A DNA stretch of 6,544 nt, taken from an uncultured Mollicutes bacterium (GTDB lineage Bacteria > Bacillota_I > Bacilli_A > Acholeplasmatales > Anaeroplasmataceae). This document shows positions 1 through 6,539 of this stretch, piece after piece. A program made the position numbers and the translations under genes. The notes under the pieces are model-generated. The model saw only the letters and a program-made list of their open reading frames with translations. It searched no databases and was not told the DNA's origin. Positions within the stretch are counted from its first letter, which is position 1. Every line of letters begins with the position of its first letter. The DNA is taken from the NCBI GenBank assembly GCA_900547045.1, contig URFB01000070.1, forward strand, positions 1 through 6,544, written 5' to 3'.

Positions 1-2252
1 CTAAGCCACAATTTGCTACTTTAGTTATTGATGGTCAAAGAATTACTACAAATAATACGGTATATTATTATGATGTAGATCTTTCTAATGTAACAGAGCC
101 TTCAACAGTTCAAGCTAAAATTCAGATTGAAAGTGAAGCTTGGGGTGTATATAACGGTGCTAATGCTGATATTGGACAAAGTGCTGTTTATACAGTTGAT
201 TTAACTCGTAAAGAACCTAATCATGATGCAACATTAAATGTATTAGAGGGTATTGTTTCTGGTATGAGTGGTAACCAAATTACAACATTCGTTCCAGGTG
301 AAACATCTAACACATATAACATTATGAACGTTGGTAATGCATCTTCAATTACTATTAAGGCTATTCCAACAGTTTCAACGACTTCAATCAATTATACTAA
401 GAAAAATCCATATATTGATACAATTACATTATCAGCTAATACTACAAATAGAATTGTAATTACGACTTTAGCAGAAGATGGTGTAACATCAGAAACCTAT
501 ACAATTTATGTTTATCGTACTAATTCAACACCAAAAGATGATAATAACTTAATTAATATTGAGGTTATTGACTCAACAAATAAATATTATTTATCTCAAA
601 ATGGTGTAGGAGGATCTCAAACATTTAATCCAAATACTGATACTTACAATATTACAATTCCATATGGTGCAACGGCATATACAATTACACCATCAGTTGA
701 TACATTAGCAGGCTCTTTAGCTACTGCTTATGTAACAACTGATGGTGCAGTAAAGGATAAGCTTCAAACAACAATTACTACGGCAATGTGGGGAACAACT
801 GTTACTCATAAGGTTTATGCAATAAGTCAAAGTGGACAGAAGGGTACAGAATATATAATTAATATTAAATTCGATAAGCCAAGTAAGGATAATACATTAT
901 TAAGCTTAAAGGCTGATGGTACTGAATTACTTGACCCAACTGATCCAACTAAGACTGTATTTAACCTAAAGCGAGCTAATAGTGTTACAAGCATTGATAT
1001 TTCTGCGCTTGTTAATGATCCAACGGCTACAATTACAGGTGATGTTGGAACATTGCCATTAGATGTTGGTATGAATACATTCAAAGTAATTGTAACAGCA
1101 CAAGATGGAACACAAAAGATTTATGTTGTGAACGTTGACCGTGCTCAACCAGCTCCTGAGCTTGTTGATTTAGGTGTAAATGGTGAGCAATTATTAGATA
1201 CAAATAAGAAGGCTACAACATTTTATCCAAGTGTTACTGAGTATAAGGTTGTAGTACCTTATGATCATGAGACAGCAGATATTTTTGCTACATCAACTAA
1301 TTTAAAGGATGTAATTGTAGGTACAGGTAAGTATCCACTTTCAGTTGGTACTCAAACTAAGATTGTAACTATTACAAATTCTGAAGGTGTTTCTAATCAA
1401 TATAAGCTAATTATTACTCGTCTTCCTAAGGCTGCAAGTAATGCAGATCTCGATAAGGTTGTTATTAATGAGCTAGATGCAAATAAGGATTCTATTAGAG
1501 GTCTTGAAGATAGAGATACTGTAGAAGCAGATGGTTCATATCATAAGTTTAGTGATGATTTCAATACTGATAAGATTTATTATGGTACATATCGTGTTCC
1601 TAATAAGACTTCTAGCCTAGATGTTAATCCAACTCCTGTTGTATCTCAAGGAACAGCTGATTATGATCCTGCTACTTATAAAGTTTTAGGTTATGATAAG
1701 CTTCACATTGGTAAAAATCAAATTGTTATTCTTGTAACTGCTCCAGATGGTGTAACTCAAAAGGCATATGTCATCGAGGTTATACGTGATGATATTTCAT
1801 TTGAAGTAGATGAGGATAAGATTTCTATTGATGGTTATACATTTGAACGTGTTGCAGATGATGCTAAGAAGACTGATGCTGAATATAAGGTTAATATTGG
1901 TAAGAAGGTTACTTCTGAGGTTAACTTCGCTGATTATATCAAGCAATTAAATCCTGAAGATCAAGATGTTAAGGTTGAAGTATTAACTGACACATCATAT
2001 AATCCAGATGATGTAATCGTTAAGGTTGCAAGTGCCGATGGAGAATACAAGCTTGTAACATTCCATGTAGAATCTACAAATAATCATAATGGATTTAACT
2101 GGAAGACATTACTTCCATTCCTAATTCTATTAATTATTATCATTATTCTATTAACTTGGATTTTAATTTCTGTTAATAAGGATAAGTATGGTAAGATTAC
2201 AAGAAAAGCAGATAAGAAATCTGATAAAAAACAAGAAAAGCAAAACAAATAG
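1..2252 (+). CDS. Surface protein with cadherin-like beta-sandwich repeats and C-terminal membrane anchor (5' partial)
   Basis: The reading frame is open from base 3 to the TAG at 2250-2252, giving 749 residues; the true start lies upstream. The ATG at 264 is in the same frame but falls inside a repeat unit, so it is not taken as the start. The protein is a string of roughly 90-120-residue units, several opening with N/D-x-x-L-x-x-L and closing with 'G-x-N-T-x-x-V-x-V-T-A-x-D-G-T-x-x-x-Y-x-V-x-V-x-R', the pattern of the cadherin-like beta-sandwich family (Pfam Cadherin-like). A more divergent acidic segment (1788-2100) leads to one hydrophobic helix (2109-2174, LLPFLILL...WILISV) and a Lys-rich tail, giving an outside-N, inside-C topology. 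No cysteine occurs in the visible part, as is common in Gram-positive surface proteins. The TAG stop is followed directly by TGA. The gene lies 19 nt upstream of the EAL-protein gene, so an operon is likely. Adhesion or envelope scaffolding is inferred; the ligand is unknown. Confidence 0.85.
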   Translation, partial: KPQFATLVIDGQRITTNNTVYYYDVDLSNVTEPSTVQAKIQIESEAWGVYNGANADIGQSAVYTVDLTRKEPNHDATLNVLEGIVSGMSGNQITTFVPGETSNTYNIMNVGNASSITIKAIPTVSTTSINYTKKNPYIDTITLSANTTNRIVITTLAEDGVTSETYTIYVYRTNSTPKDDNNLINIEVIDSTNKYYLSQNGVGGSQTFNPNTDTYNITIPYGATAYTITPSVDTLAGSLATAYVTTDGAVKDKLQTTITTAMWGTTVTHKVYAISQSGQKGTEYIINIKFDKPSKDNTLLSLKADGTELLDPTDPTKTVFNLKRANSVTSIDISALVNDPTATITGDVGTLPLDVGMNTFKVIVTAQDGTQKIYVVNVDRAQPAPELVDLGVNGEQLLDTNKKATTFYPSVTEYKVVVPYDHETADIFATSTNLKDVIVGTGKYPLSVGTQTKIVTITNSEGVSNQYKLIITRLPKAASNADLDKVVINELDANKDSIRGLEDRDTVEADGSYHKFSDDFNTDKIYYGTYRVPNKTSSLDVNPTPVVSQGTADYDPATYKVLGYDKLHIGKNQIVILVTAPDGVTQKAYVIEVIRDDISFEVDEDKISIDGYTFERVADDAKKTDAEYKVNIGKKVTSEVNFADYIKQLNPEDQDVKVEVLTDTSYNPDDVIVKVASADGEYKLVTFHVESTNNHNGFNWKTLLPFLILLIIIIILLTWILISVNKDKYGKITRKADKKSDKKQEKQNK
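219..1787 (+). repeat. Five cadherin-like beta-sandwich repeat units in the surface protein
   Basis: These are protein-level repeats, not DNA-level identity. Approximate units are 219-518, 534-878, 882-1142, 1155-1421 and 1434-1787. The third is closest to the family consensus: it opens DNTLLSLKADG and ends with VGMNTFKVIVTAQDGTQ and YVVNVDR. The fourth ends with a similar EGVSNQYKLIITR. The fifth carries an insertion of about 30 residues near its start (GLEDRDTVEADGSYHKF region) before ending in APDGVTQKAYVIEVIR. Bases 3-218 probably encode the end of an earlier unit (ending YTVDLTR). Boundaries are judged by eye and could shift by several residues. Confidence 0.7.
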
Positions 2253-2255
2253 TGA

Positions 2256-2263
2256 AAAGGAGG
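2256..2263 (+). promoter_or_regulatory. Shine-Dalgarno site of the EAL-protein gene
   Basis: AAAGGAGG lies 8 nt before the ATG at 2272 and just after the TAG of the preceding gene. It fixes the start codon. With only 19 nt between the genes there is no room for a separate promoter, which supports co-transcription. Confidence 0.9.
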
Positions 2264-2271
2264 AACGCTAA

Positions 2272-5259
2272 ATGTTAGATAAAGTATTATTTCATATTGG
2301 TAGCTTTGATGTAACAATCTTAGTTGTTATCCTCTTTGCTTTGCTAATAATTTTAATTATAGCTGCTGTTGCATTTCAACAGAACTATTTAATTCAAGTT
2401 CGTTTATCAAGGCTTATGGATGCTGAAAGTGCGAAGCATAATCAAGAAGGATTTGTTACCTTACTTCATAAAAAGAGAAAGAAAATCCGTAAGATGTCTC
2501 GCCAAGTATCACCAACTATAGTTATATTCTCCCTAGAAAATCTAGGGGGAATATATGTTGGTTATAAACAACAAAGATTACTAATGAGAACAATCTCCGA
2601 TGTATTTACTGAGGGATTAGTTAAGCCTGAATTTGTTTCACGTATTGATTTTTCAAAGTTCGGTGTAATTTTAACCGATCGTAATCGTGAGCAAACAAAG
2701 GAATATATTTTAAAATGTATTAATCGTTTAAATGAAACAAGTTTTGAAAACTATGGTTTATATACATTTGATTATATAGCTGCTGTTTATGAGGCAGTCC
2801 CACTAGAAAATGAAAAGCGAGAGGTAGATCTTGCGGTTCATACTTTAAAATATGCTGTAATAAAGGATGGTAATATTTATTATTATTCTCAAGATGTTCT
2901 TAATATGGTTGAAAAGCTTGAAACAATCAATGCTTTAAAAGAAACAGCAATGGAGAATAATCAAATTATTCCTTATGTTCAGCCTAAGGTTGATTTTAAA
3001 ACGGGTAAGGTTGTAGGTGGAGAGGTATTAGTTCGTTGGATTAATCCTGATGGAACTATTCAATACTACCCTGATGAGTTTATACCTGTTTTCGTATCAA
3101 ATGGTTATATTAGAACTATTGATATGAAGATGTTTGAATGTGCTTGTCAAATATCACAAAATGCTAGAAACACAGGACACCCTGATGTAATTATTTCAAC
3201 TAATTTTTCTAAGCTAACTCTAAATAGCTTAAGAACGGTTGAACCATTATTAGCTATTACTTCTAAATATGGAGTTGATCCTAGTCACATTGAAGTAGAA
3301 ATTACGGAAAGTGAATTTGTATCAATAAATCAATCCTTTACAACATCAATCCTTCGTTTAAGACAAGCTGGATTTAGAATTTCAATGGATGATTTTGGTA
3401 AGGAATATTCTTCACTTGCCTTATTAACTGAAAATCGTTTTGATACAATCAAAGTTGATAAGTTCTTCTTTGAAAACAGCTTATCAACCGATAAGGAAAA
3501 GAATGTTGCAACTAACATTATTAATTTATTAAAATCTGTTGGCTGTAAGATTTGCGTTGAGGGTATTGAAACATTAACATGCCTTGATTATCTTGCTACG
3601 GTTAATCGTAATATGATATTACAGGGATACTATTTCTCAAAACCAATTCCACAGGTTAAGTTTGAGCAATTCCTAGATACAATCTTCCCATTTGCTTATC
3701 CAGATGATAGTGATCAGCCTAAGGTTGAAAAGATTGAGGTTGAAAAGAAAAAAGACGATTCTTCTGAAACTAATAACCATACCACAATTAATGTTACAAC
3801 AAATACGCAAACATCAGAAATTACAGCTTTAAAGGAACAAATGGCTGCTATGCAGCATACTTTTGAAGAGCAATTACGTATGGAACGTGAGCAAGCTCAT
3901 AAACGTGATATGGACTTAATGAATCAACAAATTGAATTTATTAAGAAAACGCAAGAGCTTCAAGCTCAAAATAAACCTGAAGAGCTTGAGCCAAAGATTG
4001 TTGATACACGTGATGCAGAGCGTTTAAAGCGTCTACAGCAACAGCTTGAAGACCTTGAACGTGAAAGAGATCGCGAGCGTCGTGAAAGAGATTCCTATCG
4101 TGATCGAAGAGATTATGAGGATCTTCAACAACAAATTAGAGATTTACGTAATTCTCAAAATAATAACAATAATGGTCCAACATATGTTCAGCCTGTGGGC
4201 TATCCATATGCTCCATACCCATATGCTCCATATCCATATGCTCCATACCCATATGCTCCACAAAATCAACAGCAAATTGATGTTGATGCTTTAATCGAAA
4301 AGCTTTCAAAGAAACAAAAAGAGCAGGTTGATAATGCTATGGATGAAATGAAGGCTCAAAATCAAACATTACAAGAGCATCTTGACGCTGAGCGTCGTGA
4401 GCGTGAAGAGCTTGAAGCAATGCTAAAAGATATTCAAGATCATCAAGCTGAAGAAGAACCAATTGATGAAGAAGCTCAAGAGCGAGAACAAGAGGCTGCT
4501 GATGAAGCTTTAACTCTTGATGTGGATTCACTTCCAGTAGATGATTCTGATTCTCAGTCAGATGATGCTTTAGACAATGAAGATACTGATGATTTAGATG
4601 ATTCTAAAGATTCAGATGAAGCAGATGCTACAGTTGATGATTCAGAAGAAGATGCATCAGCTGAGCCTGTTGAAAAGCCTGAGCTTACGCTTGAGCAAAT
4701 TGAAGCGTTAGTTAAGAGCTATCAGGATCGTTTCCAAGAGGATTGGATGACTCATGCTAAGGAAGAGCTTCAGGGTGGCTTTGATGAATTAGCAAAGGGC
4801 TTAAAATTCTATAAGCTTCAAAATGCTGAGAAGCGTACCTTTGTTGATAAGGTTAAAAAATTGACACCTGAGATGAAACAAATTTATAACATTATTAAGA
4901 ATGAGTTTATGAAATATAATGGAGTTTTAAATCGTCTTACAAATTCATGTGATGTTATTTATAAGGGTCGTAATCAAATTGCGAAGATTAATTTCACATC
5001 TTCAAAGATCAGATTATATCTTGCTCTAGATCCAACAAATGAGGAATATGCAAAGATTCCACATAAGGATTTATCAGAAAAGAAGGCACACGCAAGAACA
5101 CCATTCTATATGTTATTAAAATCATCTTTATCAGTTAAACGTGCTAAGAAGCTAATTAGTGATTTAATGGTTAAGAATAACTGTGAAGAAAATACAAGTT
5201 ATAAACCAATTGATTATGCTACAAAGTACAAGTTCTTTAAAAAGGACCAAAAAAAATAA
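2272..5259 (+). CDS. Membrane-anchored degenerate-GGDEF/EAL protein, probable c-di-GMP phosphodiesterase, with coiled coils and a novel C-terminal domain
   Basis: The product has 995 residues. Residues 13-35 form one transmembrane helix followed by a basic stretch (HKKRKKIRK), so the rest is cytoplasmic. Residues about 80-212 look like a degenerate GGDEF domain: RIDFSKF (124-130) replaces R-x-GGDEF and FSLENL (86-91) replaces the metal-binding D-x-D-x-F, so cyclase activity is unlikely. Residues about 219-470 form an EAL domain with E251 (in EVL), N311, E343, E346, D373-D374, K394, E430 and Q451, the positions needed for metal binding and c-di-GMP hydrolysis to pGpG. Loop 6 reads DDFGKEYSS instead of the usual DDFG(T/A)GYSS. 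Residues 513-630 and 664-728 are charged coiled coils separated by Asn-rich and YPYAP-repeat linkers; 725-805 is strongly acidic. Residues about 806-995 form a folded-looking domain I do not recognise. The start is set by a strong ribosome binding site. The gene is probably co-transcribed with the upstream surface-protein gene. The EAL assignment is firm; hydrolysis versus c-di-GMP sensing is open. Confidence 0.9.
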   Translation: MLDKVLFHIGSFDVTILVVILFALLIILIIAAVAFQQNYLIQVRLSRLMDAESAKHNQEGFVTLLHKKRKKIRKMSRQVSPTIVIFSLENLGGIYVGYKQQRLLMRTISDVFTEGLVKPEFVSRIDFSKFGVILTDRNREQTKEYILKCINRLNETSFENYGLYTFDYIAAVYEAVPLENEKREVDLAVHTLKYAVIKDGNIYYYSQDVLNMVEKLETINALKETAMENNQIIPYVQPKVDFKTGKVVGGEVLVRWINPDGTIQYYPDEFIPVFVSNGYIRTIDMKMFECACQISQNARNTGHPDVIISTNFSKLTLNSLRTVEPLLAITSKYGVDPSHIEVEITESEFVSINQSFTTSILRLRQAGFRISMDDFGKEYSSLALLTENRFDTIKVDKFFFENSLSTDKEKNVATNIINLLKSVGCKICVEGIETLTCLDYLATVNRNMILQGYYFSKPIPQVKFEQFLDTIFPFAYPDDSDQPKVEKIEVEKKKDDSSETNNHTTINVTTNTQTSEITALKEQMAAMQHTFEEQLRMEREQAHKRDMDLMNQQIEFIKKTQELQAQNKPEELEPKIVDTRDAERLKRLQQQLEDLERERDRERRERDSYRDRRDYEDLQQQIRDLRNSQNNNNNGPTYVQPVGYPYAPYPYAPYPYAPYPYAPQNQQQIDVDALIEKLSKKQKEQVDNAMDEMKAQNQTLQEHLDAERREREELEAMLKDIQDHQAEEEPIDEEAQEREQEAADEALTLDVDSLPVDDSDSQSDDALDNEDTDDLDDSKDSDEADATVDDSEEDASAEPVEKPELTLEQIEALVKSYQDRFQEDWMTHAKEELQGGFDELAKGLKFYKLQNAEKRTFVDKVKKLTPEMKQIYNIIKNEFMKYNGVLNRLTNSCDVIYKGRNQIAKINFTSSKIRLYLALDPTNEEYAKIPHKDLSEKKAHARTPFYMLLKSSLSVKRAKKLISDLMVKNNCEENTSYKPIDYATKYKFFKKDQKK
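2523..2555 (+). other. Strong intragenic hairpin in the degenerate GGDEF region
   Basis: Bases 2523-2537 pair with 2541-2555 over 15 positions (one G-U, T2530 with G2548) around an AAA loop. The core is CCCTAGA / TCTAGGG, unusually GC-rich for this AT-rich gene. It falls on codons for IFSLENLGGIY, about 250 nt into the gene. No T-run follows, so it is not a standard intrinsic terminator. Whether it has a function or is chance within coding sequence cannot be told from one sequence. Confidence 0.5.
4201..4260 (+). repeat. Nested tandem repeat encoding four YPYAP units
   Basis: Sixty bases form two exact 30-bp copies. Each copy contains two 15-bp subunits differing at one synonymous base (TATCC versus TACCC), and each 15-mer encodes YPYAP. 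The repeat gives residues 644-663 of the EAL protein, directly after an Asn run, between two coiled coils. It is a Pro/Tyr-rich, probably extended linker. Its length, divisible by 3, allows copy number to change without a frameshift. Confidence 0.95.
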
Positions 5260-5265
5260 TTAAAA

Positions 5266-5340
5266 AGCCTATTGACTATCAAATTGATAGTCCTTAGGTT
5301 GTAAGGAAATGATTATCGTTTTTTTACAACCTAAGAGGCT
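5266..5340 (+). promoter_or_regulatory. Structured RNA leader, possible three-way junction, between the EAL and LRR genes
   Basis: Three nested or adjacent helices can be paired by eye. P1 is AGCCT (5266-5270) with AGGCT (5336-5340). P2 is GACTATCA (5274-5281) with TGATAGTC (5285-5292), loop AAT. P3 is 5293-5312 with 5316-5335, 20 continuous pairs (17 Watson-Crick, 3 G-U) around loop TTA. P3 joins P2 and P1 with no unpaired base; only ATT (5271-5273) is unpaired in the junction. The three wobbles are G-U in plus-strand RNA and would be A-C mismatches on the other strand, so the fold suits a plus-strand transcript. The AGGAGG site follows at once. There is no T-run after P1 or P3 on this strand, so simple termination is not supported. 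It matches no riboswitch class I can name; it could be a translational control or mRNA-stability element, or a palindromic genomic repeat. Confidence 0.6.
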
Positions 5341-5347
5341 AGGAGGT
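5341..5347 (+). promoter_or_regulatory. Shine-Dalgarno site of the LRR-protein gene
   Basis: AGGAGGT lies 7 nt before the ATG at 5355 and starts at the base after the closing stem of the structured leader. It supports the chosen start and leaves the site unpaired in the fold described for 5266-5340. Confidence 0.9.
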
Positions 5348-5354
5348 AAAATAT

Positions 5355-6539
5355 ATGAAAAAGAAAATGTTAATAATTTTACCAATTATAGCTTTATTTG
5401 TATCTTCACTAACTTTAATCTTAATATTTACCCTTAAGGATAAGCCTCAAAATCATAATAGTACGAAATGGCTTGCTGGCTTAGTTAATTCAAATGGTGA
5501 AAGCATTGCATGGTCTGAGCTTAAGGATGGTGAAAAGATTAAGGTTAGCGATGATAATGTTTTAGAGTATGTTGACAAAAGCCTTACAGGAGTTTTAACC
5601 TTAGATAATAGCATAACTAAAATTGGCGATAGAGCTTGCGAATATGCAAACATAACAGGTATTGAGCTTGGTAATAACGTTACATCAATTGGAATGGATG
5701 CCTTTCTTTCTTCAAGCCTTACAAGCATTAATATCCCTTCAAGTGTTAGATATATAGGGCTTGATGCTTTCTATAATTGCCAAGGTCTTACTAGTCTTGT
5801 TCTTAATGAGGGTCTTGAAACAATTGGCTATAATGCGTTTTATAATTGCCCTTTTACAGAGCTTCACATACCAAGTAGTGTTACATTAATCGATGAAGCC
5901 GCCTTTATGGAGTGTAAAGAAATTAAAAACGAGGTTGTAATACCAGCATCTATTACAAAAATACTTAACAGTACCTTCAAGGGATGTAAGAAAGTTCCTT
6001 CATTTACCTTTGAAGGAGATATAACTATGATTAGCGATAAAGCCTTCTTTGATTGCGAAAGCATTTCTTCAATTGATCTTAAGAGTGTTGCATCTATCGG
6101 TAAGGAAGCATTTAGAAATTGTAAGAATCTTAAGGCTATTACAACACCTCAATCTTTAGCTTCAATAGGTGACAGTGCATTTGAGGATTGTAGAGCCTTA
6201 ACGCAGGTTAACCTTAATAATGCTATTAAATCCATTGGCTCTGCAGCATTTAGTAATTGCTTATCACTTGAAGAAATTAATTTACCTTCAGGTATTAGTA
6301 AAATAGCTTCATCTACCTTCTATGCTTGCTCTAAGCTTCAAAGCATTAGCATTACAGCTAATATTAAGGAAATAGGCTTAAATGCTTTTTACGGTTGTTT
6401 TAATACAAACTTTAATATTGAACCAGGCTTGATGCTAAAAGCTTCTAAGGGAAGCGATACATTAGAAATAGATAATGCTAGTGACCTAAAGGAAAAACTA
6501 CTTTCATCTTATATAATAAAAATAAGCACTAGTGCTTAG
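5355..6539 (+). CDS. Membrane-anchored BspA-like leucine-rich-repeat surface protein
   Basis: The 394-residue product starts with MKKK and a hydrophobic stretch (residues 5-27), acting as a signal anchor or uncleaved signal peptide. No lipobox cysteine and no clear signal peptidase site are visible, so an N-terminal membrane anchor with an extracellular body is the best reading. Residues 30-78 are a short polar spacer (WLAGLVNSNGES...). Residues 79-350 carry about twelve 22-24-residue repeats of the form L-x-x-I-x-(I/L)-P-x-x-(V/I)-x-x-I-G-x-x-A-F-x-x-C, typical of the LRR_5 / BspA (Treponema pallidum-type) family. These proteins occur on the surfaces of host-associated bacteria and some protists, where binding to host or matrix proteins has been reported. 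The 36-residue tail has no sortase or cell-wall-binding motif. The gene is complete, ending in TAG, and follows the EAL gene by 95 nt, so co-transcription is possible but less certain than for the first pair. The binding partner is unknown. Confidence 0.88.
   Translation: MKKKMLIILPIIALFVSSLTLILIFTLKDKPQNHNSTKWLAGLVNSNGESIAWSELKDGEKIKVSDDNVLEYVDKSLTGVLTLDNSITKIGDRACEYANITGIELGNNVTSIGMDAFLSSSLTSINIPSSVRYIGLDAFYNCQGLTSLVLNEGLETIGYNAFYNCPFTELHIPSSVTLIDEAAFMECKEIKNEVVIPASITKILNSTFKGCKKVPSFTFEGDITMISDKAFFDCESISSIDLKSVASIGKEAFRNCKNLKAITTPQSLASIGDSAFEDCRALTQVNLNNAIKSIGSAAFSNCLSLEEINLPSGISKIASSTFYACSKLQSISITANIKEIGLNAFYGCFNTNFNIEPGLMLKASKGSDTLEIDNASDLKEKLLSSYIIKISTSA
5589..6404 (+). repeat. About twelve BspA-type leucine-rich repeats
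   Basis: Protein repeats of 22-24 residues run through residues 79-350 of the LRR protein. Clear copies include SSVRYIGLDAFYNC, GLETIGYNAFYNC, SLASIGDSAFEDC, AIKSIGSAAFSNC and NIKEIGLNAFYGC. The repeat-end cysteine is kept in nearly all copies (for example C142, C165, C187, C211, C234, C256, C279, C302, C325, C348); the second unit has SSS in its place. DNA-level identity between units is low, so the array looks old rather than recently expanded. Confidence 0.85.
6523..6538 (+). other. 16-bp perfect palindrome overlapping the LRR-gene stop codon
   Basis: TAAGCACT followed by AGTGCTTA is a perfect palindrome; it includes the first two bases of the TAG stop at 6537-6539. As RNA it could form a 6-bp stem with a CTAG loop. 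Only six bases follow before the window ends, with no T-run in them, so a terminator can be neither confirmed nor excluded. A dimeric-protein binding site is another possibility. Confidence 0.4.

Noticed and set aside
264..266. ATG at 264 as the start of the surface-protein gene
   Set aside because: The same frame is open to the left edge and encodes matching beta-sandwich sequence (ending YTVDLTR, then DATLNVLEG); the ATG sits inside a repeat unit. The GAGGG about 13 nt upstream is too distant to be convincing.
2084..2317. Minus-strand open frame across the junction of the first two genes
   Set aside because: It is antisense to the membrane anchor and the start of the EAL gene, with low-complexity hydrophobic composition from AT-rich sequence. 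The other minus-strand frames are antisense shadows too.
4046..4294. 82-codon plus-strand frame with an HMLHTHML repeat
   Set aside because: It overlaps the EAL-protein gene out of frame; its repeat is the YPYAP DNA repeat read in another frame, and no ribosome binding site was seen.
5272..5300. Promoter for the LRR gene with TTGACT (5272-5277) as -35
   Set aside because: At 17-nt spacing the -10 position reads TAGGTT, a poor match; TTGATA (5284) to GATTAT (5311) has a 21-nt spacer. These bases are also explained by the hairpins. A promoter here is not excluded, only unsupported.
5250..5340. Intrinsic terminator after the EAL gene
   Set aside because: The seven Ts at 5319-5325 lie within the 3' arm of the long hairpin, not after a stem, and no T-run follows either hairpin on the plus strand. 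On the minus strand the closing stem is followed by Ts, but there is no minus-strand gene to terminate.
5266..5354. Leader fold as a direct switch hiding the Shine-Dalgarno site
   Set aside because: Only 4-bp alternative pairings with AGGAGGT could be found (for example TCCT 5291-5294 or ACCT 5329-5332), too weak to claim an anti-SD switch.
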